Shown in pieces: positions 15,678-28,285 of a DNA stretch of 64,000 nt (the first letter of the stretch is position 1; every line of letters begins with the position of its first letter). The DNA comes from Dichotomocladium elegans (Eukaryota > Mucoromycota > Mucoromycetes > Mucorales > Lichtheimiaceae). The translations under genes and the position numbers were made by a program. The stretch is taken from contig JAIXMN010000004.1 of NCBI GenBank assembly GCA_025716815.1, positions 1,302,001 to 1,366,000 of the forward strand, in the 5' to 3' direction. Under the pieces are notes generated by a model. That model did not search any database. It was not told the DNA's origin and worked only from the letters and a program-made list of their open reading frames with translations.

Positions 15678-15767
15678 AACCAACGTTCTTTATTTTTATT
15701 CCGTTTGCTTCCCTCTTTTTCTATTATTCATCCGCGTTCCTTGTACTTTTCTAACCTCCAGTTTTCT

Positions 15768-18700
15768 ATGCCGTCCGTGCCCCAGAATCCTATGTCCGAA
15801 CGGTCATCGCTACTTGACCGTAGAAAGCGGAATAACCGACAGCAATATAGTGCATTGAGCGACCTACACGCTATCCCTTCAATGCCCTCGGTGGGTAACA
15901 CCCAGGGACACTACACCTCTGCACCGACATCATTTGTCACGGCTTCCCACAACAGCCTCGGATCGCTTGGTACGCGCACCAGCGGAAACGACAACCATCA
16001 TAGGTTCAAGTTATTCAACAAACGGCTCGGATCGTACGATGAGGACAGGCAGGCTCTTATCGACGAGAACACTGGTGTACGAGTCTGGTATGAATCCTAC
16101 TCGACTATAGGTCAGTATCTTAATCCCATCAAAACCAAAAAGCAAAAAAAAAAGCGTAACCCATCCATCTGCCTTGCAAAAAAAAAAGATTGGATACATG
16201 ACCGCATCAAAGAAAACCTTCGCCTGCGAAGGTTACGCTCTGCGCCTGGACTGCATGGGCGGTGGGCAAAGGCAAAGGATGCCTCCCAAGCATGGATCCT
16301 TGTTATTCTGACGGGAGCTATGGTGGCCTTCATCGCCTGGTTTATTGACGTTATTCAAGAATGGCTGTCTGATCTCAAAGGGGGATACTGTACAACCAAC
16401 TGGAGGCACAATAGCAAGTTCTGCTGCTGGAATAAAGAAGGTACGTAGGCGAATCTCGTAAAAAAAAGGACTCTATCTACATGGGGTCACATGAAGAGGG
16501 CATGTACCTGACTCTCACGCATTCACGCATCTTTCAACTATCCCCTTTCCTTCCCCACCCGTCGCCTAAACTTCATCCTTACATATCGTACCAATCCCTA
16601 CACATTGTGCTGTGTGCTAGATTACGAAGCATGCCCGGAATGGCGATCATGGCCGCAAGTGTTTAAGGCAACCACCGAGCATGAAGCTTATTACATATCC
16701 ATGGTCATGTACACCCTTGTTGGTGTAAGTCTTCTCATTTTGTCTCCTGCCGATACAGAAATCATCCATAGTAACTTGTGTTACCATAGTTATCCCTTTC
16801 TTTAATTGCCGCTCTAATGGTCAAATATTCCGCTGAGACTGTCGTCATTCGTACACCTCCGACACATACATCCTTGTTGAAGCCCACATCGCCTGCAGCG
16901 GGAAAAGACCATGGCTTTGACGATAATGACGATGATACCATATCTAAGCCGCAAACAAAAGTTGCCTATTATAGTGCAGGATCCGGTATTCCTGAAGTCA
17001 AGGTTATCCTTGCAGGCTTCGTGATCAAAGGTTTCCTGGGCATTAAGACCTTATTTGTCAAGAGCATTGGCATGGTAATGATACAGCTATTCCCAAATGC
17101 GAAGCGGATGACGAAATTAAGCTTTAGTGAGATTCATATGTCACCTTTTTTTTTTTTTTTACAAAACAAGATCTTCTCGACGTCTTCTGGACTAAACTGT
17201 GGCAAAGAGGGCCCATTTGTACATCTCGCCTGCTCTGCTGCTAATATTTTCTGCCGGTTATTCGACAAGTTTAACAAGAATGAGAGTAAGGCGATGCTAC
17301 ATATATTCTCTCTTCCGAGGGCTCAACATGCTTTTTATTCCACAGGCAAGCGCCGTGAGATACTCTCAGCATCTGCCGCTGCTGGAGTTGCTGTTGCGTT
17401 TGGTGCACCTATTGGAGGTGTCCTTTTCAGTCTGGAAGAAGTTAGCTACTATTTTCCCATCAAGACAATGATTCGAAGTTATTGTTGCGCTATGGTAGCA
17501 GCCATGGTTCTTAAGGTCGGTACCAAGAAGTATCTCTTTGCCATTACGAAGGTTGCGCCGGCTGACTATTTTCATACATTTTTCACGCGGTCCGTCAACA
17601 TCCCTCCCCCAAACGGTAATAGATTACTGATCCTTTCGGGACAGGCAAAATTGTTCTCTTTCAGGTCCATTACGACAAAGAATACCATCTGTTTGAGCTG
17701 GTTCCCTTCCTTATATGCGGCGCATTCGCGGTATGAAAAACCGGTACTCCTGTCTTTGCGTGATATTTGTAACCTAAATCAATCTTCTTAGGGTTTCTTT
17801 GGAGCTATGACGTCCTATTTTAACATAAAATACCAGCACATGCGAAAGTCAACTTTTATTGGGAACTATCCTGTCGTCGAGGTGCTCTGCATCATGATTG
17901 TTACTGCGTTGGTCAGCTTTTGGAATCCCTTTGCAAGGTAAAAAAGAAAAGAAAAGAAAAGAACGAACCAACAAAAGAAAGAGGGAGATAGCCGTGCATG
18001 ATACGGGGAAAAATGATTGGGAGCTCCCTTGTGCGCAGTCAACTGACGATCAGAGGTGCGTCTTTTATTTTTCCAGGCTTGGTCTGAGCGAATTTGCTTT
18101 GAACTTGTTCTCGGAATGTTCTCCGACGAACGACAATGCGGGGCTTTGCGCGTAAGGTATCCCACGAGAACTGTCGAGAGAATATATGTGTCATGGTTAT
18201 CTTCATGTAGGACTACCACCTTGGAAATCCCGCGCTTGTTGTATCTTTTGCTCACAACCCTGGTCATCAAGATGCTTCTGACCATGATCACGTTTGGATG
18301 TCGTGTCCCCGGCGGCATTTTCTTGCCAAGCCTTATCATTGGCGCAGTGACAGGCCGGATCATTGGCCTTCTGATGCAATATCTCACATTAACATACCCA
18401 GACATTTGGCCATTTGATGTGTGCGCAGATGATATCGCAAATCACGGCAAATGTATTATCCCTGGTGTTTATGCCATGGTTGGTGCTGCTGCAAGCCTGG
18501 CAGGCGTCACACGCACGACAGGTAAAAGCAGATGCAATCTATGCTAGGAAACAGGGTGCTGATAATAAGCTATCAAGTTTCTCTGGTGGTCATCATGTTT
18601 GAACTGACATACTCACTAACATATACGGTTCCGATCATGCTCGCGGTTATGATGGCCAAGTGGATCGCCGATGCCATGTTCATTGAAGGCATCTACGACC

Positions 18701-19421
18701 TCCTGATCGACTTGCAATTATACCCATATCTCGACGCGCGCAAAGAGTACGCACACACCTTGAGCGTTCCGGACCTCACCGAGAAAAAACACTCGATCAT
18801 CCACGCCGACCATATCAACACAGTCGGTAAACTCTACGAGAAGATTGATGAGATGGATGCGATGGGTTATAGGGAAGATGGCGGCATCCCGATTCTGAAC
18901 GACGGCGGCTACTTGGAGGGCTACATTGCCACGAGTGAGCTGTCCCACGCACTTGAACAACTTCAGAGACACTTTGAAAAAAGTCCATACCCAATAACGG
19001 ATGAAGAATACTATGCTATCCCATGCTATTTCCGCCATAATGCCCAAGGGGTGCTTATCGAATCGGATGATGTTTGCAGTTCGATACTATGCCTTGTCCC
19101 ATCCGATTGCACCAGCCGCGCAGTCGCTGAAGACGAAGAAGACCGCCGCCACTCTGTACCACTTAACGATTTCTCACTTTATGTGGATCAGGTAGGAACA
19201 GCATCAAGCATCATCGACGATATCGGGACGTTGACTGTTCTTTTTCCTTTGCAAAGGCTCCTCTTACCATTAACCAGAATGCATCTATGGAGCTTCTGAT
19301 GGAAATGTTCATCAAGCTTGGGGCACGTTACGTGTGCCTGACCGGAATCAATGGACAATATCTCGGCGTTATCCACAAGCGGACCTTGCTCGCCTACCTC
19401 AAGGAACTTGAGGACAACTAG
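15768..19421 (+). CDS. CLC-family chloride channel / Cl-/H+ antiporter, twelve exons
   Basis: Exons 15768-16110, 16189-16440, 16621-16724, 16790-17074, 17171-17285, 17346-17615, 17645-17730, 17792-17937, 18077-18151, 18211-18521, 18578-19191 and 19257-19421 keep one frame of about 921 aa. A polar N-terminus precedes YSTIDWIHD, typical of the ClC-3/4/5 and fungal Gef1-like group. Selectivity-filter motifs are [16 protein letters not shown] and [11 protein letters not shown]. The gating Glu (GKEGP) and the proton Glu (FSLEEVS) are both present, so exchange rather than simple channel activity is expected. A C-terminal CBS pair ends in [16 protein letters not shown]. Likely role: chloride and pH balance of Golgi, endosome or vacuole. 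An in-frame 75-base stretch in exon 6 (17516-17590) is unexpected and may be a non-canonical intron. Confidence 0.93.
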
Positions 19422-19989
19422 ACTTCGAGGATAACAAACAGCCTTCACTCACATTCCCTATATATGTTAATATCTGTAGACTGATCGCTTCTATCATCTT
19501 TCTTCTCTGACTCCAATCGCACATCCCACGACAACTTTTATATACAAACAACCCACCAGACCCTCAACCTAGTTTCTCGCAAACCAACCTTCCTCGTTTT
19601 TGTATCATATTATGCTAGGAATTTCACCATCTTTAGGATAAACTCCACTAGTCTGACCACATCCATACGCCTTTTAAGGGTTTCACGAACGTGCAACCTG
19701 GTAGACGTCATCGTTGCATTTTTCGCATAAAGACGGACAAGCAACTAGCATCGGCAAATATATTCAACGACTAGTGAGGAAGCCAGCAAGGAGTAATAAT
19801 GATGGTAGCATTGCCCTGCATAAAAGAGAGAAGGAAAGAAAGAAAAAAAAAGAGGGAAGGAAGGGAAGGATGGTGGCCCGAAGCTTAGGCGGTGAATTGG
19901 GGTTTTGTTCAATTGAAAGTAGGCCATAAAAAAGACAATCGTCTCCGCCTCCTTTTTCTCTTCTTCTTCTATTGTTTCATAACTCTTCA
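19422..19989. other. Intergenic between CLC and Ysc84-like genes
   Basis: The CLC 3' flank is followed by the promoter region of the next gene. There is an A/G-rich run at about 19828-19870 and a TTC-rich tract at 19950-19970. No gene is seen. Confidence 0.5.
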
Positions 19990-21751
19990 ATGAAAAAGGT
20001 CAAAAACGCTGCTTCCAACTTCACCATTAACTCCCCCATTCCCACCAGTTTGGCAGGTCAGTCTGGTCTTTTGTCATAAAGTTCTTTCGTCATTTTGTTT
20101 TTGGTAGCTGCTATTCTAAAATGGCTGTGTGCATTCGCAATTACTAATGTTGCAGGAGAGTGCAAAAAGGCCGCTCGGATTTTGAACAGTTTCATCGGTA
20201 CGCATGTCTGTGCTCAAGGGGTAATAACGGGAAGAATACGCTATGCTCATGTGGGCGACAAACAGATCCTGGCCAAAAGCTGGTGGACAAAGTGATCCCA
20301 CCCACCATTTTAGACAATGCACAAGGCTTGGCGATCTTTACTGTGCTAAAGGCCGGGTTCCTATTTTCGGGGCGTGCTGGTAGCGGCCTCGTGGTGGCAA
20401 GGTAAGTTTGGCATCGGGAGGACGTGTCGGCGCTGTTGTCACGATGCACTTTTCTGATAAAAGATTCTAGATTACCCGATAATAGTAAGTCTGATTGCTG
20501 CATTTTTTTTTCACGTGGAAGCTGAGCGGCAAGAAATGGATTCGCACTAGGTTGGTCCGCCCCTTCTGCTATCGCAACAGGAGGCATGGGCGCCGGCGGT
20601 CAAATTGGTATGGTTTCTTGTTTGACAATTATGACAGGCTGATGTGTGTATTAAAGCATCAATCCAGGCGCCGAGCTGACCGATTTTGTCTTGGTGTTGA
20701 ATACAAAGGAGGCTGTCAAAACATTTAGCCAATTCGGTAATATTACTCTTGGTGGCAATATCTCAGGTGAGTGAAGGAAGAGGCGCTCTAGCTGTGTGGC
20801 ACAACTGCGGGTTTATTTTTAATTTTTTTTCTTGGCAGTGGCTGCGGGTCCTTTGGGGAGGAATGCTGAGGCGTCGGGGTCTGCGAGCTTGAAGCATATT
20901 GCGGCAGTGTACTCGTACAGCCGCACCCGCGGTCTGTTCGCAGGCGTGTCGCTCGAGGGATCGGTGATCCTGACAAGGGGCGATGCAAACGAGAAGCTTT
21001 ACGGTCGACGTGTCACTGCCAAAGAGTTGCTCAACGGCTCTGTTCCTCCACCGCCTGAGGCCGATGCTCTTTACCGGGCTCTAAACGCGAAGTTCCACAC
21101 TCTCGGCAACACTGGAGCAATGTACGCTCGTAATAGCGAAGAAGGATCGCCTCGAGCATACTCTTTCAAAAGCACTAGTATCTCTGCACCTGGTACCCTC
21201 CGGCAACCACCACCGCCTACTACACGGATCTCACCCTATGGCACACAAGCACCATCCGCCCCAGCGCCATTTGCAGCACCAGCCGCACCTCCTCCTTATA
21301 CATCCCCGCCGAATAACAACACGAACAATCATTACTATGGCCAAGAGAAACAGTCCACAGCGATGTATAACCAAACATCAAACAGCTACCCATCAGAGCC
21401 TTCGTATGCTCACCATCAACAACAACAACTACCGAAGACGCAGCCATCAACATACGGATCAAGAGCACCGCCACCGCCGCCACCGCCGGCTCGGAAGCCG
21501 CACATTCAGATGGCTCGGGCATTGTATGACTATAATGGAGAGCAGGAGGGCGACCTGAGCTTCCGTGAGGGAGATATGATTACTATCGTTGAAAAGAGCG
21601 ACAGTCAGGACGACTGGTGGACCGGAAGTTTGCATGGAAGGAAAGGCATTGTAAGTGTAAATGAGGGTACAAAGAATGTTGGGCGTGCGATATTGACTGG
21701 ATTTCATGTTGTATTTCCTAGTTCCCTGCAAACTATGTCCAGCTGCAATAG
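19990..21751 (+). CDS. Ysc84/LSB3-type SYLF and SH3 domain protein
   Basis: The start MKKVKNAASNFTIN opens the SYLF domain. It continues through LVDKVIPPTILDNAQGLAIF, GFLFSGRAGSGLVVAR, GGMGAGGQIGAELTDFVLVL and FGNITLGGNISVAAGPLGRN, spread over about six small exons. A Pro/Gln-rich linker of about 130 residues follows, with poly-Pro runs that could bind SH3 domains. The C-terminal SH3 domain reads ALYDYNGEQEGDLSFREGD, then DDWWTGSL and GRKGIFPANYVQLQ, ending at 21751 after one last intron. Yeast Ysc84 and Lsb3 bind actin filaments and the Las17/WASP complex at endocytic patches; the same cortical role is expected here. All exon joins were checked for frame. Confidence 0.92.
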
Positions 21752-22005
21752 GCCTATTTATCTCTTATTCATCCGTAGGATAGAGCACCGCTGTTTTTTA
21801 CCCTCCATTATAGATCCTAATTTTCATACACACTAAAGCACAGGCACGTGACAATGGATATTGTTGCTAGCTTACTTTTTGAACTTTTCAAGCAATTGCC
21901 ATATAGGGAAAGAAAATTAAATGTGCATTGCTAATCGAAATTCAAAACATGAGACCAGAAGGGCTTTTCTCTTGTGCCACAGTCCTTTCACCTACGCGTA
22001 ACGGC

Positions 22006-23613
22006 ATGGCCACTAATTCCCTCGTTGACATCACGAACTTTTCTCCCGAGTTTCAGGAACTCTATGCCAAAGCCAAAGACTTTGTTGAGGTTTCTCTTCG
22101 TTTGTTCGCACACGTTGGTTTATGCAAGACTAGTATTGACCTTGCCCATTTACTTTAGAATGAGTGCATTCCTGCGGAGGCACTCTACGATGCCCAGATG
22201 GGTTTGACTGCGGATCGGTGGAAGGTTTGTGGGATGGGCGGGCGTGGTATAGATACATACATACATACATACATATATATATATATGTGTGTGTGTGTGT
22301 GCGTGCGTGTGTGTGCAGCAGGATGAACATGGTTCTGTTTTTTTTTTTTTTGGTCACGCGCAGGCCACGCCTCCTGTGCTCGAGGAGCTGAAGGCGAAGG
22401 CGCAGAGACTCGGTCTGTGGAACCTGTTCCTGGGTAAGGCTTATGCAGAAGGACCAGGGCTGACGACGGTTGAATATGGACTGATTGCCGAGTTGACGGG
22501 ACGGTGTCCGAAGCTTGCACCTGAGGCGATGAACTGCTCCGCCCCGGATACAGGCAACATGGAGGTGCTCGCACGATACGGCACAGCAGCGCAGAAGGCC
22601 AAGTGGCTCGTGCCGTTGATGGAAGGTAAGATCCGGTCATCCTTCGCAATGACCGAGCCGAGGCGTGCAGTGTCAGAAGCCGTCGATGGTGCGGACGACG
22701 ACGCAAGGCCTGCCGAGACCCGCATCCACCGCGACGGCGACGCGTACGTGATCAACGGGCGCAAGTGGTGGATCTCGGGTGCAGCAAGCCCGCGGTGCGG
22801 CCTATACCTTGTCATGGGCAAGACCGACCCGGACAACAAGGACCGTCGCAAGCACCAAAGCATGGTCATCGTCCCTGCAGACTCGCCCGGCATCAGCATC
22901 GTCCGCCCCATGAAAATCTTTGGTTACGACGACGCCCCGGACGGGCATTGCGAGGTGGCGTTTAAGAACGTCCGCGTTCCGCTCGACAACATCATCCTCG
23001 GTGAGGGCCGGGGCATCGAAGTCACCCAGAACCGCTTGGGCCCCGGCCGTATTCATCATAGGTAAAAAACTCGAGCATTCAGAGAGAGAGAGAGAGAGAG
23101 AGGACTCATGATCATGGACTGAAAAGCATGCGCTGCATCGGCATGGCCGAGCGGGCTCTTGAGCTCATGATTGCGCGCGTCACCGACCCTACGCGACGTT
23201 CATTTGGCAAGACCCTCGCCGAGCACGGCACGATTATCCAGGATATTGCCGTCTCGCGTATCGAGATTGACGCGGCCCGCTTCCTTGTGCTCAACGCCGC
23301 AAGACGCATTGACGAAGTTGATGTCAAGGGCGCCCTTAAGGAGATCAGTATGGCAAAGATCGCCGCGCCCAATATGCTCCTCCGTGTTCTCGACCGCGCC
23401 ATGCAGGCCCACGGCGCCGCCGGCCTTTCACAGGACTTTCCCCTCGCAAAGTTCTATGCTTCAGCCCACACGCTTCGCTACGCCGATGGCCCAGACGAGC
23501 TCCACAAGAACCTGCTGAGCAAGTTTGAGCTTCGTCGCGCACCTGCGATTGCGGAGAGCATCAATGCCCAGAAAGAGAAATCTCATCATCTTTTGAAGGG
23601 CGCCAAACTGTAA
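22006..23613 (+). CDS. Acyl-CoA dehydrogenase, ACAD10/11-like
   Basis: The start [20 protein letters not shown], two short exons and then a long one (from about 22365) and a last one (from 23127) give a protein of the usual 420-440 aa size. Features are the FAD-binding FAMTEP, the dehydrogenase middle domain [35 protein letters not shown] at the domain join, and the C-terminal [16 protein letters not shown] with [10 protein letters not shown]. These match the ACAD11-like branch that oxidises long-chain or 4-hydroxy acyl-CoA in peroxisomes or mitochondria. The last residues KGAKL could resemble a peroxisomal PTS1 (A/S-K-L). An insertion of about nine residues follows FAMTEP, and the usual SSDATN block reads DDDARP. 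The introns hold microsatellites. Confidence 0.9.
22253..22317 (+). repeat. Compound microsatellite (CATA)n(TA)n(TG)n in an intron
   Basis: CATA units pass into TA and then TG/CG dinucleotides. The run lies within the second intron of the acyl-CoA dehydrogenase gene, shortly before its acceptor. Confidence 0.9.
23081..23102 (+). repeat. (AG)n microsatellite in an intron
   Basis: About eleven AG units fill much of the last intron of the acyl-CoA dehydrogenase gene. Confidence 0.9.
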
Positions 23614-23792
23614 AGCAGCTAACCACAAGATACACACGCACCCACACAGACAGACAGGGATGGATAGAGGGATAGAAAGGATATCCTCTTCTGTTATCGA
23701 ACAAAATGTACTGCTTTTTATGTATCACTATATAAAAAGAAACACAACGGTTCTCGGACAGCCACATATGCTATTGGATGGAATGTACCTCG

Positions 23793-25994
23793 TTAGTCCT
23801 TGATAACGACAGCGATCTCATCTCCTGCAGCAGCGCCATAAAAATGGAGGTCTCGCAAATCGTCCACAAGTTCCAGCACACGCTGCGGACTGTCCTGCAG
23901 CAAGAACAACCGTTGACGACCTGCTGGGATGGTAAACAGCTTCTGAATCATGTGTTTGAGGTTACGGATTTTGGCAGTGGCTAGCACGCGCTTCTCCACC
24001 ATCTGCGGCGTGGCAGGCGGACGCGAGGCCAATGGGTGCTCAACCTCATCGAGTGTGCGAACACAAAACTTGATGCTCATCAAACGATCCTTCAATGTCA
24101 TGGCTGGACCTTCCTTGGTTGTGCTACCCACGCTCGGCTCACCGTGGACTACATCCAGACTCTTAGTCTCATCATCAGCTGCCACAACAAAAAAAAACCC
24201 CATGCGGGTCAACATCACAACTCACTCTGACAAAGTTCTTTATAGCGTGGATGAATGCATGCAATAGCATCATGCGTGGTGCCATCCTTGGTGCACAACG
24301 TTAGATAGTATCGTTCATAGTCGTTTCGCTCATGTGGAGTAAGCTATTGGATAATAATAGGTCAACCATGTGGTTCTCTTGGAGAAAGCACCTTCTTTGC
24401 CCCGTCCTTTTGTTACCGTGTTGCCGTCCACGACGGTCAGACCCTTTATCCGTCCAACAATATGTGAAGATGCTAACTCTCCGGCTAGCTCTATTTTTCA
24501 TTCGGAAGATTGGTACAATGCACAGCCATCTATCTTTAACCGCGCACACCCAAAAATACTTGCCTGCCAAGACCGGGTTGCCCTTGATGCGTAGTCGGCG
24601 CAAGGCAGGAAACCCATTAAGTGCATCAATACTAGACCATTCACAGATCTTGTTATCATCCAGGCGCAGATACTCTAATTTTTTGAACGTTCCTTGAGGG
24701 ATGGGACTGATGGATGAAATAGAGTTGCCGTTCAAGTATAAAGTCTCGAGGCTAAAAAAGAAACAGACAAGCGCGGAAAGGAACATCTTGGTTATTTACA
24801 CATATTCGCAACATACACACAAAAGAACTTGCCTCTCCAAATGACTGAGTTTTGCCACCTCTTGCCAGGTATTGATGGCATTCATTTCAAGGTTCAGGTG
24901 TTTTAGGCGACGGAACTGGTCGGGCTGGGGTTCAGAGAGAGTCTCGATGCCGTCCTCACTCAGGGTTAACGCCTCTAGGCTGGGTAGTAAAGGCTCAAGC
25001 GCGACGACTGTGGACCAGGATGTTTGTGTGCTTTTGAGACCCAACGAAACAATGCCTTGGAAGGCGGTTCGTGGCTGGATGGAGGCAAGCGGCGAAGTTT
25101 CCAGGCGGCAATGACTTAGGACGGATGATAAGGTAAGCCAGCAGCGGGGAGGGGGAGGGGAGGGGGCGGGAGCATGGCAAGGACATATTGGTTAGAATTG
25201 GAGAACAGACCTACTTTAGACGAAGAAGTGACAGGTGAGGAAGCTGAGAGGTGATTGCAGCTAAGGCGGCCCAGCCCGGTATCAAATTCTTGGACAAATC
25301 AAGATCGCGGATGGCTAGCAAGTAAACAGTGTTAATAAATATGCTTACGTGGTGGGCACCCTCACCCCTCTCAACGCTTTGGTTTCTCACAAAGATTTTG
25401 ACTGGCAATGACACCTGGCTCGCCTGCCGACTTGATCTGTTGGTTTGCAAGGCCCACCACCTTGAGTTTGCTCAGATCCCTAGAATAAGATGATCAGACC
25501 TTGCAGAAAAGAAAAATTGAAAAACGACGGCGGCCTTACTGCTGATCTTGCTCGATTTTGTCAAAGCCGACAGCCTCAACAACAATCTTTTTGTTCCCGC
25601 CAAAATAAAGCGGATTACTCTCATCCGGAAGAGGCGCGGTTTCGAGATACTTTTCCCGAAATGCTTCGAGAAACGTTCTGCCTCTGAGAACCTTGGTTGG
25701 ATGTGGTCGGATAAAAGAGCACGATGTCGGTCCACTAGTCCGTAATAAAGAAAGTTAGCATTCCCATGGTGCGAGGGTTGCGAGTGCATGCGCAAGGAAC
25801 GGAGAGGAAGTAGCTTGCCTGGTGGATGTAAAATATCGCGTGCCTTGATGGGTCCCATCATGTTTACCACGCTTCGGATCGTCCCATTCAATCCCGAGCC
25901 ATTCGCCCTTGGTCCCTTCCACAAGACCCACAAAACGAACTGTTGCTAGATTCTCTGCTATTTGGATACGATCGCCCACTTGGATAGCTGTCAT
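23793..25994 (-). CDS. Tubulin-folding cofactor E (TBCE/Pac2)
   Basis: The first exon begins MTAIQVGDRIQIAENLATVR, followed by the CAP-Gly-type block TKGEWLGIEWDD and GKHDGTHQGTRYF. Middle exons hold leucine-rich repeats, for example LEALTLSEDGIETL, LKHLNLEMNAINTW, LETLYLNGNSISSI and LEYLRLDDNKICEW. The last exon is a ubiquitin-like domain ending LRDLHFYGAAAGDEIAVVIK. CAP-Gly, LRR and UBL in that order define TBCE, which binds alpha-tubulin and works with cofactors C and D to assemble alpha/beta-tubulin dimers in the cytosol. It lies tail to tail with the acyl-CoA dehydrogenase gene, 180 bases apart. Internal exon limits are not all resolved. Confidence 0.9.
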
Positions 25995-26677
25995 GTAATC
26001 ACGAAAAAAGGGAACAAGCTGTACCTAGGAACCGGAGCGGAGCTCTACTGATTCCAGCTCGCTTAATCCCCCTCGTATTTCTCGTTTGGGAAACACCCAA
26101 GGTCTGGGAACTTGGGCGTTGAATTCAGTCAATCAATACATGGTCAGATAATGCTCAAGTATGTAGCGTCGCGGAATCTAAGCTGATGGAACGGCGTAAT
26201 TTGGTTGCATGCCAGCCATGAAGGAAAAACATTTGCGTGGCTCACCATAGGAATACTTACTGTATTAATGCATCTCACCTTGATACGCAGTATCTTCTAC
26301 AATCAGTGTCAGTCAAGGCCCTTTTGGATATTTGGACTGCGGTGAGGAACAGCGGGTTGAAAAGAATATCAGCAGCAATGGCACTGCCCATCTTTATAAA
26401 TAAAATCGACCGCTCATTCCGGAATGCTGGATGTGTATGGTTAAACTTTTTGTGCGACGTCCTTTTTTTTTTTACCGGGTATGTGGTGTTTAATTTCTCA
26501 TTCTGCAACTTTCGAATTGGATGGCATGCAACTTTTGATTTTGGGAAAATGTGTATCGAAAGCAAAAAGTAAAAGCTGTACATGATTGTTCTTCCTTTAT
26601 AGAAAGGAAAAGCGAGGAAGGGATATGAAAAAAGAACTACGGTGATAATACTAAGGTTATGTCTCCATTTTAAACAT
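25995..26677. other. Intergenic: TBCE upstream and desaturase 3' flank
   Basis: Several short frames are present, none with a recognisable domain. The part near 26460 has a poly-T run. I see no gene. Confidence 0.55.
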
Positions 26678-28093
26678 TCAGCGCTTGAAGAAGACCACGT
26701 CGCCCTCGTCCTCAACGAAGCGGCACTGGGTCCAAGATTGCCATAAAGCGGCAGGAATAGGGGTAGGATCGTAGCGATAATGTTTACCAAGGGCCTTCTT
26801 GATGTAATGCGTGGCCTCCTCAGCATGGTAGTGAGGCATGGTGGAGAAGAAATGATGGGCAACGTGGGTGTCCGAGATGTGATGGTGGAAATAATTCAAG
26901 ATGGCGCCGTAAGAGCGGTCAATGGTAAGCGCAGCTCCACGTTGGAAGTTCCAGACGCCTTCACGGTAGTGAGGAAGGTCGGGATGAGTGTGTTGGAGAT
27001 AGGTAATCAAGACAAGCCAGGCATTGACCATGAGGTAGGGAATGAGATAGTACTTGACAACAGCGAGGGAACCAAAGACCTTGCCAGCATGCACAAGGAA
27101 GGCAATCATGACAGATATAGCCGCAGTGGAGCGCATGACCTCCCAGAACTGCTGGGGTTCATAGATGGCACAGTTTGGGTTGAAATGCGATGTCCAGCCG
27201 GGGTATTTCTGGCCGGAGGTGTTGTTGAGCAGGTACATGGGCCAGCCAAAAGTGAACATGATAAACATGCCCCACAAAGAGGCAATAGGGGTTTCGTCAA
27301 AGAGCGAATGGGGTCCATCGCCCTCGGGGTCTTGGTCTCGAGGGGGAAGTCCAGCAGCGGAACGAGTGGTAGGAACAAAGACCTAGAAAAGGAACCAAGT
27401 CTGTGTTTAGCAAAATACCGTCATCTGTCGCGTGTAAACAATATGCAGGGGCCCACGGAAAGATATTATCAAGCCCAGCAAAGAAAGTAAAATTTTTTAT
27501 CGTACCTGATCTCTCGACATATGGCCTGTGGCCTTGTGGTGGCGCGAGTGCGAAAGCTTCCACGAGTGGTAGGGTACCAGAAGGAACGAATGAAGGACCA
27601 TGCCGACACCGTTGTTAATGGCCTGAATAAGACAGAACAAGGCATTAGAGCGATATGGATTGTGATGATCCGTACACTCAACACTCATTTTCTCTCTTTC
27701 TCTTCCCTTATCTGCCCAAGATCCCTTTTCTCCTTTTTTTTTTATAATATTTACCTTGGATGGACTAAATGCCTGATGACCACACTCGTGACCAATGACC
27801 CAGACACCGGTACCAACAACACCTTGACAGATCCAATAGACTATCCACAGGGAGGCACGAGCGGCAGCGTTGGGGATGGTGTCGATGTAAGAAGCGAGAT
27901 AAGCCAGGAGGGCGATAATCGCAGCATCGTGCAAGACGTAGGTGAAGGAACGGAAGGTGTCGCGGCGGAAGCAGTGTTGAGGGATGGCATCACGGATTTC
28001 CTTGATGGTGAAGTCGGGGATATCCCATCCTCTCTCGATTGCTTCGTCGATGACGGGTTTAGGTTGCTCGGCCGTCTTTCCCTCGGATGACAT
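26678..28093 (-). CDS. Delta-12 (omega-6) fatty acid desaturase
   Basis: Exons 28093-27755, 27622-27506 and 27382-26678 give 386 aa, normal for the fungal enzyme. Three histidine boxes bind the di-iron centre: HECGH (first exon), HSRHH (second) and HVAHH (third). Hydrophobic segments lie around them, for example IIALLAYLASYID and the ISVMIAFLVHAG region. The reaction is conversion of oleoyl to linoleoyl chains on membrane lipids of the ER, with electrons from cytochrome b5. No fused cytochrome b5 domain is present, so it depends on separate cytochrome b5 and its reductase; a reductase gene lies 7 kb away. Omega-3 desaturases share the boxes, so substrate position is inferred from overall resemblance. 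Confidence 0.92.
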
Positions 28094-28285
28094 GGTTTGT
28101 GGACACAAAGGAGGAAGAAAGAGAGAAAAAACCGACGGCTTAATAAAGAGATGGGATCGAGGGCGGAGACGGGGGAACGGTTTAAAGAACGCCAGACCAC
28201 GACAACTTTTGGGGCTCTCTCGAATTTGTGACACAGATTTTTTTTATTTCCTTTTTTTCTCGCTGCCAAATAGAATTCACGTGTC

